The position numbers were made by a program, and so were the translations under genes. The notes under the pieces were generated by a model. It searched no databases and had not been told where the DNA came from. It saw only the letters and a program-made list of their open reading frames with translations. DNA of 64,000 nucleotides from Branchipolynoe longqiensis (taxonomy: Eukaryota > Annelida > Polychaeta > Phyllodocida > Polynoidae), in the NCBI GenBank assembly GCA_030323885.1, contig CM059194.1, positions 3,883,691 to 3,947,690 on the forward strand. Reading direction: 5' to 3'. Positions 21,816-33,550 of the stretch are shown here, piece after piece (within the stretch, counting starts at the first letter, position 1; each line of letters begins with the position of its first letter).

Positions 21816-22950
21816 TCCCTTTCTTGCTTATGAGTTGTTTCTGGTATTTGGTGGGTGGAGACTGGCAGACAGTTGTCAGGATCTGACTGATGGTAGTGAG
21901 TTAAAGATGAGTAACTGAGACGGCCAACCAATTTGTTGTGAATGCGTCAATGACAGATGAGTCTAAGTTGTGCTCGGAATGTACTGTGGCACGTTGAGCA
22001 TCTGTGTGTAGCTGCAGTCAGAGACTCTGGCAGGTGAAGGAGAAGATATTTTCTCTGCTGGTGCTTTCAATTAACTTAAGATATAAAACCACTATCACAG
22101 GTGTCAGTGTTGATTTTACATTTCTTCATGTTGTATTTAAGAGAGTCCTTCCACCTGTCCTTCTATATTAAATTAAATATGTCTATGCCTAGCTGTGTGT
22201 GGAGCTACATATAAAGAGTTTCGGCAGAAAACCACATAGACGCCAATCCAAAAGTGTAGTTTAAATAATAGATTGTCCCCTGAAATAATGTCAATTCTAA
22301 CTAATTCCACTTTTCATATGACCATATGTTTATGGTGCAATGAGCAAACAAGTAGCACCTTAACAGAATTTAATCTTTGGAGTTTTCATTCCAAACTGTA
22401 TCTCCATTATTGGATTGGCGTTTACTTGGTCACGTGGCTTGAACTCTTCATATTATTACCTGATCCCTAAGCAACCATAACATATCTTGGATCGACACCT
22501 ACATTGGTCTTTCGGAAGTGATCTATTGCCGTCATATATCTGCGACAAATACTACATGTGATATATAACGCTAGCTTTGCGAAGAAAGGTGGGGGATGTA
22601 TATGCGGCATGGCAGCAGGATGAGTGATGGGTATAGGTGCACTGCTCTCTGAATATACCAAACAGTTCAGTTGATGGTCTATAGTTCTTAATCCATACTA
22701 AAAGCTGCATAGTCCACTAAAAGCAGCAACTGTTCACAATCAAGACATTTCCCTAGACTGTATCTTAAATATCCAACTCAGATAGTGGTACCCTTATTAG
22801 GTATCTATTGCTACATAGACTATATCAATTTAATAGAACCTCTTACTGCTGAACCCCAAGTTGTCAGATTTTAGACATGCTTGCCAACATTAATTTGACA
22901 TATTTTCGCATCAAATATCTAAAAAAAAGTATAAATGGTTACTTCACACT
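21816..22950. other. No recognised gene or repeat
   Basis: AT-rich sequence with short frames only. I see no motif I can name. Confidence 0.5.
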
Positions 22951-22954
22951 AAAT

Positions 22955-23235
22955 TAAAGTAGATTACAACCAATTAAAGTAGATTACACCAACTTAAAGT
23001 AGATTACAGCCAATTAAAGTAGATCACACAAAATTAAAGTAGAGTACAACCATTTAAAGTAGATCACACCAACTTAAAGTAGATTACACCAAATTAAAGT
23101 AGATTACACCAAATTAAAGTAGATTACAACACATTAAAGTACATTACAACAAATTAAAATGTATTACAACAAATTAAAGTAGATTACCATACATTAAAGT
23201 AGATTACAGCATATTAAAGTAGATTACAACAATTG
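22955..23235. repeat. 20-bp minisatellite, about 14 copies
   Basis: The unit is TTAAAGTAGATTACAMCAAA with point differences. Spacing is constant at 20 bases with no unique spacers. Confidence 0.92.
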
Positions 23236-23644
23236 CGTCTATCTCAGAAAATGTCAACAACTGAAAAGCATTGAACTGTTAAATGTTGACCTATTATATA
23301 AATATGTTGCGTATAACCAGTATATTAGTATACATTTACATAGCTCATTACAAACCTGTTCTTCCCTCTCGCTCATTGCTGTACACTCCCAGTGGCACCC
23401 CCTTTGGGATCCGTCAAACACTAACACTTGGTAGAAATAGTCGAATATTCCATCCGTTAATGTTCATGGGATGTGAAACTTGATATGGCTGAGAGGGGGT
23501 GGGCTGGCGGAGTGAGTGACTTACCTACCTAATGGCAGACTGCAGGCTTCCCTGGGTGCTCAAGAGCAATCGTTCACCAGTGATTGCAGTAAAAGTAGTT
23601 CGCACACATAGGCTGATACGTCGAATATATGATTTTGTTTTATG

Positions 23645-23945
23645 CCTTGCAACATTTAAGGTCATATCAGGATGGACCCCGACTTGTGACAGTACCCGTT
23701 CATGGTGACTTTATAGTGCTTCGCCGCTGGGAGACCAGGCCGCCGACACCATGAACCGACATCCTACTCAGTCATGTTATCCTGATAAACTAACCAGTCC
23801 TTGCTGTGGCCAAGTAGTAATGCTGAGCGCTGGGCTAAGTAGCGCAAATTATCAATTTTGTAAGTCGTTGGATAGACTCAGTTGGGATTTGAACTCGCGA
23901 TCTTCCGCTCATCTATCCTGCGCTACACTGATTAGGTCACCGTGT
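23645..23945 (-). mobile_element. SINE-A copy
   Basis: Minus-strand head GTGACCTAATCAGTGTAGCGCAGG with a B-box-like GCGAGTTCAAATCCC, then the full body and a tail with TTAAATGTTGCAAGGC. Moderately diverged. Confidence 0.8.
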
Positions 23946-24009
23946 CTTGTATATTATTGTAAACTCCATGTATTATAAAATATGTATAACGCTGTCATAG
24001 TTGTGACGG

Positions 24010-24062
24010 CGTTAAAAGGTGCAACACGGTGCAACACGGTGCAACACGGCGCAACACGGTGC
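24010..24062. repeat. 10-bp tandem repeat GGTGCAACAC
   Basis: Five copies, nearly identical. Confidence 0.9.
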
Positions 24063-24294
24063 AAGCCAAAGCTCCCATTTAGACCTTACGCCGACGCTTG
24101 AAGGCGTTAGACACCACAACATGGCGCAAACGTTGGCCAGGGTTCAACTCCGTTGACCTTTCAAGGCCAGCACTTCCACATGTTGTGCATTGAATGTGTC
24201 ACACGCTGTCAAAACTATAAATGGGCCTTTATGCAACCCATGAGCTCAATACTCCATCATGCAAGTGTCATAGGGGGGGGGTGATGAAAACGGG

Positions 24295-24378
24295 AAATAT
24301 TGCACCAAGAGCGGGACTGGAACCTACATCGCTTTGCATTCCGGGCCAGTGTGATAAACATTAACCCTATGTCACCAC
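24295..24378 (-). repeat. tRNA-like SINE head
   Basis: The minus strand reads TGGTGACATAGGGTTAATG, then an anticodon-arm-like segment, then GTAGGTTCCAGTCCCGCTC. This resembles A and B boxes. No body was assigned. It differs from SINE-A and SINE-M. Confidence 0.5.
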
Positions 24379-24477
24379 ACAACCCACACCTACCTGTCTC
24401 CTTGCCTGAGAGGTCAGTGCAGCCTAGTATACAAGTATAAATAATGCAAATGGTCTCTGATGCTGTACAGAATCTTC

Positions 24478-24815
24478 ATACAAAGTTGGTTTTATTTAAC
24501 AACACCTCGGGAGCACATTCATTTGCATATCATCGGCTAGCTGTTGGAGATCAAACATATTGCCATTCTAACACATTTCTTTGGAGGAAACCCGCTGTCG
24601 CCACATAGCCTACCCTGATAAGCAGCAAGGAGTCTTTTATATGCGCTTTCCCACAGACAGGACAGCACATACCACATCCTTTGATGAGCCAATTGTGGAC
24701 CACTGGTTGGAACAAGAAATAACCCAAACTACAAATGGATCCACTGAGTAGGATCGATCGCATGACCAACACATTCTCAGATAGACACTCTACCACCTGA
24801 GCCACGTCCCCGCTC
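24478..24815 (-). mobile_element. SINE-M copy, mollusc-type tRNA-headed SINE
   Basis: The minus strand starts GGGACGTGGCTCAGGTGGTAGAG (A box), continues to ATGCGATCGATCCTACTC (B box), and then to the body read on plus as TTTAACAACACCTCGGGAGCACATT, ATTCTAACACATTTCTTTGGAGGAAACCCGCTG and CCCACAGACAGGACAGCACATACCAC. I remember this body as a very common repeat in molluscan genomes. That is the main basis for the taxon guess and is unchecked. Confidence 0.75.
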
Positions 24816-24829
24816 CCAGAGAAGTTTCA

Positions 24830-26325
24830 TGAACGAGGTCCAAGTAACCATGGTTTCATCAAAGAAGCCACATAACTGCAGAAGTAGCATATCTTTGCAG
24901 CAGTGTACATACAGTAGTTCAAAGGCATTATTCACCCAAGGACTATTCTCGTTGAGTGGTGGGGTTGATTTAAACTGCATCGAAGCTGAAGGATTAAGCT
25001 GCTTTCAAATCACTAGACACACCCAACATGACTAATATGTCGCCCACACCTATAGGACGCATGTCTTTTATTAAAGTTGTATGGTCCGATGATATATTTA
25101 TTTTTCAAAACCAAAACATGTATCTTAATTTGATTATATATGTCCATTTGATTATATATATCCATCTTAGATATTGGTGCATTAACAAGTGATTTGGTAC
25201 AGCATATATAGAATAATCAGTGAATTTACTACCTCATCCTACTTTGAGAAACCCATTACTCAAGGACGCCATTAACCAATTAGGTCAATCTCGTGGCAAG
25301 TAGCCTTGACCCTCATTCCAAGTACTTAGTCAGGTTCCAGGATGTCCAGTGGTAGTATTGCTGGCAGCATAGCCTGGGTTGATATAAACCTGCAATGCTT
25401 ATGAGGTGCTTTCCCCATTTATAAAAGCTTTGTTTAAGTTGTCTTACATGTCATAGATGTTATCAAATAACGATTGACTCAATACTTTTTTTAATGTTCA
25501 CTAAGGCAATTGTGATAATTAAGCAAGTGATATGATAGAAAAGCAGTCCAATAGAACTACTCACAGTTAAGGTCAAACAAAGAATGGAAACAACACATGC
25601 AAACATAAGAAATGACACATGAAGCTAACTGAGTATGCATTTTGTTATCATAGATGTCATAGATGTTATCAAATAAATATTACATGACATGATAGTTTAA
25701 TGGTGCCATCAGGAGCGGCTACCAAGAGACCAGGCCACATTTGAATTAGGTCATTCCACATCACGTGGTCATTGCGAGACATCAATATGCGTTATAGCCA
25801 GAGGACTTTTGGGAAGCTTGTCAAAAGTATTTTGAGTTCTTTCAGCTCCAATTGCTTCAAAACCAGCCATTTTTCCTCAAAATTAACCCGGACTAATGAT
25901 TAGTAAGTTATAACGGTCAATGTGATATATTTTACTCAAAAATAAAATTTTAATTCAGACGCCATCGGACCACTTCAATATTACCTATGAATCGCACTAA
26001 GTTATTTTGCTGGTCCCACAACAAAAATCCTGTAACTAACTGCTACCACACCGGTAGGCCTACTAGTGTCATTCCATAGTACAATGCGCCCTGGCATCAA
26101 TGTAATAACAAAGCCTATAATTCAGTGGTTTGTCGTAGCCGTAAGGAAGGCTATGCCGATATGCAATGCACACCCTGCTTATTATGGGCGATAATAGGGG
26201 ACCCATCAATATCCATATGTACATGTATACGTTATATATCTGTATAGATATGAAGCAGGTGGGGATGGCAAAGTGATCGATAGGCGGGCTCTGCTGCATG
26301 GTGGGCGAGCCATACACTAAAGTGA
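24830..26325. other. No recognised gene or repeat
   Basis: AT-rich sequence without a translated motif. A GATGT-CATAGATGTTATCAAATAA phrase occurs twice (about 25454 and 25657), suggesting a short local duplication. Confidence 0.45.
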
Positions 26326-26349
26326 TGGATGGGGGGGGGGGGCGGTAGC

Positions 26350-26765
26350 TTGGTTCCCCACCACAAACAAGCAGTCCTTAGGTTTGACATGAAGCTTAAT
26401 GTCATTGGGACCAGTGTAGGTGTTCCTCCATGCGTGCCTTATTCTGTGGTGGAGTAGTCAAGGCGTTAAGCCCATAGGCCAGATTTACGGTTATATTGTG
26501 CAAACTCTATGTACTGGCATCTCACTTTGAGAGTTTTATTTGAATTATATATATTTTGGGAATGTAAACAACAAAAACCAAAAAATAAATGCAGGTAATT
26601 AGTATATGTTATAAGCTTAATACATTGATGGTATATGGGCTTAATGCCTTGATGGCGAATCACCGGAGAGTAGCAGACGAACAATGACACTGGTCCCTCC
26701 CTACAGGTCTTCAATATATGGTTTGTGCGAAGCCTAAGGACTGCTTGTTTGTGGTGGGGAACCAA
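26350..26765. mobile_element. 416-bp non-autonomous inverted-repeat element (MITE/foldback)
   Basis: The ends read TTGGTTCCCCACCACAAAC and, inverted, GTTTGTGGTGGGGAACCAA. The outer 33 bp are almost perfectly complementary. Weaker inverted similarity extends to about 130 bp (GGGACCAGTG blocks, and GGCGTTAAGCCCAT versus ATGGGCTTAATGCC). There is no coding sequence and I saw no clear target duplication. A related half copy lies at 63122-63466. Confidence 0.75.
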
Positions 26766-26825
26766 TCTAGATGGGTGGTACGCTTGAACCCAGATACCTA
26801 TACCGGAAGTTGTTTTTGCAAATGG

Positions 26826-26905
26826 AGCCATTGGTTCTAGGCCGGGGTTAGAACTCATAATTCTGCCATTCCAGATATATATCTGAACCAATAGCCTATC
26901 TAGGC
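26826..26905 (-). repeat. tRNA-like SINE head relic
   Basis: The minus strand reads GGAGCCTAGATAGGCTATTGGTTCAG then GAGTTCTAACCCCGGCC, a decayed A/B box pair. Confidence 0.45.
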
Positions 26906-26931
26906 TCCCGGATGCATTCAATCTAACCATG

Positions 26932-27225
26932 TCACCGGGCGAGGTGGCCGAATTGGGAGTTTGTGAGTTTGGTTCCCGGTCGAGACAAACCAATGACTTA
27001 CAAATTTATACTTGTTGCTTCCTATCCATGTGCTCAGCATTATTAGGATAGGACAAGGGCTGGTTACCTCGGTGTCAGTATAATGTGACTGAGTGGGATA
27101 TCGGGTCATCATGCCGACGGCCTGATTTCCCAGTGGGACAGCACTATACAATCGCCATGAGTGCGTACTGTCACAAGTCGGTACCCATCCTGATATTACC
27201 TTAGATGTTGCCAGCGCAAAGAAAA
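26932..27225 (+). mobile_element. SINE-A copy, full length
   Basis: Head ACCGGGCGAGGTGGCCGAATTGGGAG, B box TTTGGTTCCCGGTCGAGAC, body CTTCCTATCCATGTGCTCAGCATTATTAGGATAGG, GACTGAGTGGGATATCGGGTCA, CCCAGTGGGACAGCACTATA, and tail GTCGGTACCCATCCTGATAT followed by TTAGATGTTGCCAG. Confidence 0.85.
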
Positions 27226-27647
27226 AACGCAAACAAATCACTGCATCAGCATTGTAGAATTCATTGAACACGCTAATTGGATAATATTGCATGTGACAAT
27301 TTAAATATAGTCACCGGTCCCAGCTAATTCACTAATGAAATTGTATCTCATATAAGTTGAACTGCCATTTTTCTTTGTCAAGACAAAACACACAGACCAG
27401 CTTAGGTTTTAGAATCAAATACATTTATTGATAGCAAGTATAGAATTAATATAAGTCAATGTCTAATCAAATCAATGGAATTAATCAAGTTGTACCTTAG
27501 GATGCTTTGCAGGAAATCTGACCATGGCCTCGCATATCCACCCTATTTTCAATTTGTGACATTCTTATTGGATTAGTTTCAAATGAGCTCTACTCCAACA
27601 CACTGGAGGTATTGAAATGATGGACTGACCAATCATAGATGCTTTAG

Positions 27648-27880
27648 TCCTTGGGGTCTTTCCCAGTTTATTCCACCCAGGTCGGAAGAGAAGTGACCTG
27701 CCATGGATTAGCTGGGTAACATGAAGCTACTGGTGTGGTGGCCAATGGAAACCAGGTTGAACAGTCCACTATAGGGTTTATCACTGCTAGCATGGTGCAT
27801 ATCCAAATGACAAGCAAGGTCGAGCATATATGTGAGTGTCACTGTGGTAGTGAGCCTCATTAGGAACTAGTATTCTCCTA
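27648..27880. repeat. Dispersed repeat, pair of 1565-1815
   Basis: See 1565-1815. Confidence 0.55.
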
Positions 27881-28534
27881 TTGTCCTGCTCGCTGTTCAC
27901 ACTGCTGTTCATATCTTGTATGGTGCTCCATAATTCTTCATATCATACACAACACCAAACACCATGTTGGATGTCTCTCTCACTTTAAGCAAGTTTGATG
28001 GAGATACTTTCTTTCAAAAGAGAAAACTTGTCTTCACAATAAACAAATCAGAGGTATTGATTGTGTATCCCCATTGTGGGCATTACACATTTCCTGTTCA
28101 GGTACTCAATGTTCAGTTTACAAAAGGTAAGGTATGATTATAAACCGGTGTTGGAGAAAAAGCGATAACTGGTCAACCCAACTAATGTAACAAATATGGC
28201 ATTCACCGTGAATTGAACATATTAAAAAATATGATGTATTGAAACATCCATGTATGGTTGAGTAAAGTGGAAATCACTCAACTTTAATTTCCACAAATAA
28301 AAGCTCTGCATCTTACTCAAAGTGAAACAACAAGAAATACACATAATCCATGAATAGGTCACAATACTTGATAAGTATTTCAATAAGCAAAATAGACTCA
28401 GCAATAGGTCCCAGTATCTGAGCATTAATTCATATATGCATAATCATAAATTGGATTAAGATAACTGGCATGTAGTTCCCCCAATATAGGGAAATGTAAT
28501 CAAAGAATTATAAGAAATACATTTTGTAAGTTTC

Positions 28535-28612
28535 TCTTGGCCAGGTTTCAAACTCACCAACTTCCACATTGGAAGCCTGCATTCTACTGATTTGGCCACT
28601 GAATTACAGGGA
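28535..28612 (-). repeat. tRNA-like SINE head
   Basis: The minus strand CTGTAATTCAGTGGCCAAATCAGTAGAATGCAGGCTTCCAATGTGGAAGTTGGTGAGTTTGAAACCTGG has A-box, anticodon-arm and B-box-like order. The body is not assigned. Confidence 0.5.
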
Positions 28613-29087
28613 TAAAAAATACCTTTTGCATTCGGTAGAAATTAATCTCTGCATCGTGAATCATGTAGTTAAAACTGAGAATTGTACACAATGACACATA
28701 TGAAACTATCAATAAATGTATTAATGTTTATCCATGTTTAGCGCAGAAACTAAATACAAAAATGACACATTTTCTAATTTAAGAAAAAGACCAACGGAAA
28801 AGAGGAGAAAATATAGAGTGCACTTTGAATCTGGTGAGAGAAATACAAGAATGTTAAGATATCAGATGAGTTGGTAGCAATCGTTGCATTCCGTTTGATT
28901 CGCTGCGAAGGAAGACCCCCCCATATTCCTCCTGTCAGCCAACTAACCTCCCTACCCCCCATGGTTACCTCCCCTCCGTATAAGGCAGCCTGCCGTTCCC
29001 TCCATCCACTCTGCCCCCTGCCTCCTACAGCTCCACGACCTCCCGAACCCACCTCCGTGACTCTACCCCCTTCACCAACCCATCACC

Positions 29088-29800
29088 ATGCCTTACATGT
29101 CACGTGACTCGAGCCGCCCCACCGGAGCACCAGGCCACCCCCGACTCTGCCTCTGCGATTACCTCCTCGCCCCGCCGATCCACATCCGGGGCCACCCAAT
29201 GGGCCGGGCCGCCTCCTCCGCCGCCACCATGGACTCGAATGCTCGGATGCTGTATCACCTCAGCGGACTCATCGAGGCCCTCACATTGCTCAGATGCCCG
29301 CCGATCCTCCTCCGGCGCCTCCCCCTCTGGTGTCCGTGGCCAGATGTCACCGCCTGTCCCCCTGCTCACATCTCGCTGCCTGCGCTCGTCTACTCCCTGA
29401 CCCTCCTGCCCCCGCCTTCTCCCTCTGCCCCGCAACTAGAGCAGTTGGGCCAGGAGGGGGGAGCATGCGTGGAAGGCAATTGCCATCGACCGCGCCCTCG
29501 CGCCTTCGGCGACAAGGCCTACCTCGGCCGCCTCCCCGACCTCATTACCTCCGCCGACGTCGCGCCGACTTTGGCGCTCCCCTCGCCGATGCCCACCGGA
29601 CTTCCTCCCCTGTGCGCAGCCTCACACTCATCCTCCCCGATGACCTCGGAGAGCCCATCGCCGATGTCGTCGACCCTGATGTTCAGGACACCGTCCCCTC
29701 CGCCTGAGGCCTCTCCGCCGAGGGGTACAGCCCCACCCTCCTCTCAATATGGCCCTACACTCATGCGAGGCGTGGGCCCACTACCCTGACATGCGGACCT
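29088..29800 (+). pseudogene. Possible Gag-region relic of DIRS-like element A
   Basis: GC-rich sequence open in several frames with Pro/Ser/Arg-rich translations and no recognised domain. Its position between the terminal repeat and RT is where a Gag would be, which is the only support. Confidence 0.25.
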
Positions 29801-29806
29801 CCATAA

Positions 29807-30560
29807 TTGGTTGACCGCCCACATACCCACCCCCACCCTGTGGCCTCAAAATCCACAGCTGGGGTGGTCAACATTGTCGAGTTTTGCTTCCCCACCAACT
29901 ACTGGGCCGAGACCCTTCCTGTCGGCACGTATGCCAACCAGCAGGATGCCAGAGAGCCCCTTCCACATTCCCACCTTCACCCCCATGTCTCCCATATGAT
30001 AACCCATCCCAAGTCCGACCTGGGCAAGAGGCGGGTCATAGTTGACCTCTGCTACCCCCCTGAGAGAATGTCAATGCAGGCCCCAGACATACCAGCTCCC
30101 CTGTGTCGCTGATATCGGCCGCCGCCTCCTCCACGAGGACTTCGATGCCTACATATGGATGGCCAACATTTCCAGGGCTTATCAGCAGCTGATCCTCTCG
30201 CCTGCCCCCTCTACTACATTACCCTCGATGCAGCGACCTACGCCAACCTTGACCTCCCATTTGGAGGCCGTCCTGCTTCCGGGTCTCCGCCGCCCTCTCC
30301 TGGATCCGTCGGAGCGAGGACTATCATACCCTCGTTTATGTTGAGAACTATATCTGGTGTAAACTGACTTACCTGACAGCACTCCAGGCCTTCAATACTT
30401 TCATCAGCCTAGCCGCGACCCTCAGGCATGACATCGCCCTGGGGAAGTGCGACCCCCCCCCCCCCAGACGTCCGCCTCACCTGGCTCAGCTTCACCCTCG
30501 ACAGCGGGCCCGTGACTATACGTATCACCCCTGATAAAGGTTAGGCCCTCATAGCTGACT
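29807..30560 (+). pseudogene. Reverse transcriptase relic, DIRS-like element A
   Basis: Frame-shifting translation shows, in order, LGKRRVIVDLCYP (the fingers segment seen in DIRS/Ngaro RTs), NISRAYQQL (motif A, DISRAY type, first Asp replaced by Asn), FGGRPASG (the region between A and B), and YVENYIWCK at about 30327-30353 where YxDD is expected. Both catalytic Asp positions of that motif are altered. A LRHDIALGKCDPP segment follows. At least three frame changes occur. Confidence 0.65.
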
Positions 30561-30591
30561 GCGAGGCCTGCGTCGAGCATCGCAACCTCGA

Positions 30592-31236
30592 GTGCCCGGA
30601 GCTCCAGAGTATCCCAGAGTATCCATGAACTACTTAACCATGTGGCGAACCAGCTCCCTACGAGAAAATGCATGGCTCGCTCCTCTCCAGCCTCCGCTGC
30701 TACTACAGTGGGCCTCCATTCCCCTTGGGGAAGAGGCCTGCCGCGACCTGTGCTGGTTCGACCTCTACGGGCACTCCTCCAATGAGCTCCACCTGCTGCC
30801 TCACCGGGGGTCGGGGCCTTCTCCCGCAACACCTGCTACTCCCAAGGGTTTCCAGACCAGCTTCCTGAGCATACACAAGATGGAGGCCGTCACCCTTGTG
30901 GCTACCCTCCTGGCCCTCCTCCTTGAGGACATCGTGGGTGCCACTGTGGTTGTGAACACAGACAAGATTGCCTCTGCCGCGGTCTTCGGGTCCGGCAGCG
31001 CTGGTGACCCTACCCTAGGGACATGCCCTTGTGAGCTCTGGCTCCTCGCTGTCACGGGCTCCTTTACAATCTCCATCCTTCACAATTCCGGCGCCTTCCT
31101 TGTCCCGGCCGATGCTCTCAGGCAGGCTCACCTCCCAGGCCCGTGGGCAGAAGTGGCCCGGGCTGACGTGGCCCAGCTTGCACTATCCTGTGTCGCCCCC
31201 TCCCACAATGACTTCGCTTACAACCCTGGCATCTGA
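30592..31236 (+). pseudogene. RNase H domain relic, DIRS-like element A
   Basis: 214 codons. VVVNTDKIASAAV carries the conserved Asp of the RNase H region, followed by GDPTLG, CELWLLA and finally VPADALRQAH, the DIRS/Ngaro counterpart of the ADALSR end. The first half is less recognisable. The frame stops 30 codons after ADALRQ with no recombinase or methylase-like domain after it. Confidence 0.65.
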
Positions 31237-31917
31237 TTCCTTTGTTGGACGCGGTGTATCCTTATATATGCTTATATCCCCCACCTCGCCCCACCTCGAG
31301 CCCCTCCAGCCTTCTCCTCTCTTTTGGTGGCTGGCTCTTTGGGCCATTTTACTCACTTGTCTTCCTTCTACGTGTATCGGTCGTAATGCGTTTGATTTGT
31401 GGCGAAGGAAGACCCCCGTCTTCCTCTTGCCACCCGACTCCCCCCTCCCCCTCCCCCCCAGGGGTTACTCCCCTCCTTATAACGCGGCCCACCGCTGCCT
31501 CCAGCCACTCGGACTCCTGCCTGCTTCAGCTCCACGACACCTTTTTCTGCCCACACACCCTTACTTTAACTTCTTTCTCTCTATAGGGTTCCATAGGGCT
31601 CTTCGGGGCTCTCTCCATCTATTTGACATTTCTTTCCTCATACATGACTTTGACCCAGATATATGGCTAGTCTAGACATTTATACCCTTGACATTGTACC
31701 TCATTGTTCTTGACAGTTCTTGCTTGTTTCATTGATACTTGACATTTACTTTAGACATTAGCATTTTACTATTAATGAAAATAGAATGTTTATTTCCCAC
31801 CCCCACCTCCGTTGTCTTCCTTCGAAGCGTATCATACTGTCATATCCAAATCTGGAGATAATAGCAAAACAAACTGACTCTGTTCACGCAGTATGCCTAC
31901 TTTACATTTTAAAGTAG

Positions 31918-32357
31918 CTACACATTGGTAATAATGATTTCACACACTTCATAGGGAACAGTTGTTGAGACTGATACCATTGACAATTTTCTGAAGCGGA
32001 TATATACTGTGCACTCTTGAGTGCATACACAATCAAATGCCAGCACATTATCCCTTTCCTTACATTTCCAATACCTCTTCACAGGACTGGAACAGTATCC
32101 AAGGTTCGGCTCAAAATTATAGTAGACTTGAATTGTGCCCAGTACAGTCGATTCACTGCTAGGACTAATATGGATTGAGACGATAAAAGCTCCATTCATG
32201 TGTTCAATTGCATATGTTGTCTTGGGGAGGTAGGTCCAGAACTGGTTGAGCTGCACACAGGTCTCCTTATATCCATCAAACAGTAACCGTGTATGTGACT
32301 GACTGTAATCCTGAAATTTGCTCTCCAATGGCTCATTTTCATCCGATGGTATAGCTG
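31918..32357 (-). CDS. Exon: discoidin/F5-8-like galactose-binding domain, secreted or membrane mosaic protein
   Basis: The exon runs from acceptor TTGATTTTAG (exon top about 32357) to a stop at 31918. The translation has LFDGYKETCVQL (DG...TC start), VSIHISPSS, LGYCSSPVKRYWKC, FDCVCTQECTVYIRF and a YEVCEI end. This Asp-Gly/Cys/…/Cys-Glu-Ile pattern resembles the galactose-binding-like domain found ahead of EGF repeats in many invertebrate secreted proteins. I infer carbohydrate or ligand binding outside the cell. It lies in line with the CCP-like and C-type lectin exons upstream. It could instead be a terminal exon with its own stop, as the TAG suggests. The family assignment is from pattern memory. 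Confidence 0.55.
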
Positions 32358-32397
32358 CTAAAATCAAGAAAATGTAGATGGTGGAATAATGGCTACA

Positions 32398-32641
32398 AAT
32401 GAAGAGCTCTTTTCCAAAACATGATAAGCGCCTATACAAAAAAGAGTTTGCAATGCCAATGCCAAGTTTCGAGATTGTGTTTTTGATAAGAGCTCTTCAC
32501 ATATATAAATACAAGAGGAGCTTTTTATACGTATGAAGAGGTCTTTTCCAAAACACAATCTCTGAACTTACCAGGCTATTGGCATTGCCAACCCTTTTTT
32601 TGGATTGGTGCTTATCACATTTTGAAAAAGAGCTCTTCAAA
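32398..32641. mobile_element. 244-bp foldback/MITE-like inverted repeat
   Basis: Arms 32398-32502 and 32530-32641 are imperfect inverted copies of each other (about 105 nt each). Their outer ends ATGAAGAGCTCTTTT and AAAAAGAGCTCTTCAAAT each contain the palindrome AAGAGCTCTT. The spacer is AT-rich. The element is inserted about 40 bp upstream of the 3' splice site of the discoidin-like exon. Confidence 0.8.
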
Positions 32642-33376
32642 TATAAAACACTAGCATACCATTGCGATTCAAACTTCATCATTGTATATAACTCATAATA
32701 GCAAATTATATATATACATTGTGGTGTAAATTATATAGCTAATGAGATATTCTTATTTAATGAAGTCTGCACACAATTCACTATTTCTTAATTTCTCAAA
32801 ACTTCCTTGGTGACAATTTTGTTGTGAACTACATGTCTGCCTAAGCCAAAATGATTATTCAGTGAAGATATAATATTTATGGAAAGATTATATTGAATCT
32901 AAAGATGAATAACCGAGTTCAGTCAGGTGCCCAGGACAACGATGCTTGAGATTGTTAAAGCCTTTGCATAATACATGAAACACCACATTGAATAATGTCT
33001 TAATGCCTGGTAATTATGCCACAGTAGCATAGATCTATGGCCAAAATTTAAGATGGGTGAGACCGCCATCTTGAATTCTGAGAAATACTCAAGGTTGCCC
33101 AAGTAGCAACCAAGTTAATTTTGCTCTCCTAACTATATATAAATACATTTCCATAAAAAACGTTTACAGTAGTTGACATTGCAGGGTATCATATAGGAAG
33201 TATAAGGGCGGCAACTTGACAACTACTTCTGTTTGAATATGACATTTATACTGAGTTTCTTTCATATTTTACATAATCGGACATGATGTTATAATAACAT
33301 GCTACAATTATGTAGATCATATTACTCTCCAAAAGAATGCTAACAAATCAGTTTAATAAAACAAGAAGGTACTTAC

Positions 33377-33550
33377 AATCGGCAATACAGGGTCCTATAT
33401 TCTTGATGAAATTGTCATATGTCAATGACATTTGAGGACAGCTGAAATGTGCAGTGTTTGTTTTGTCAGGAAGCATGGTTCCATTAGGACATGTAAACGT
33501 TATCCAGCCGTTCCCTACAGTCTTGGTCATACCTACAATGCTGGTGGACA
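33377..33550 (-). CDS. Exon: CCP/sushi-like module
   Basis: A 174-nt exon bounded by acceptor CATTGTGTAG and donor GTAAGT, a multiple of three and so removable without a frame change. The translation includes ITFTCPNGTML, HFSCPQMSLTYDN and GPCIADC. The Cys/Trp/Gly spacing is CCP-like but incomplete. It is on the same strand as the flanking lectin-type exons. The splice signals are good and the domain call is moderate. Confidence 0.5.

Larger units (their letters stand above)
28896..31834 (+). mobile_element. DIRS-like (tyrosine-recombinase order) retroelement A, GC-rich, degenerate
   Basis: The left terminal TGATTCGCTGCGAAGGAAGAC (28896-28916) is the inverse of the right terminal at 31814-31834 with three mismatches. 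A direct copy of the left repeat recurs inside at 31393-31413 and continues to about 31545, matching 28896-29045, including a GTATAAGGC / TTATAACGC TATA-like site. At 31403-31422 the internal copy joins GAAGGAAGAC to GTCTTCC head to head, as expected for the internal complementary region of DIRS elements. RT and RNase H relics lie between. No tyrosine recombinase was found, so the copy is non-autonomous or deleted. It is far more GC-rich than its flanks. Confidence 0.7.

Noticed and set aside
22955..23235. CRISPR-like regular repeat array
   Set aside because: The repeats are directly adjacent with no unique spacers and the genome is eukaryotic, so it is a minisatellite.
28871..29789. Overlapping Pro/Ser/Arg-rich frames on both strands
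   Set aside because: High GC makes stops rare. No frame shows a recognisable fold, and only a position-based Gag guess is kept.
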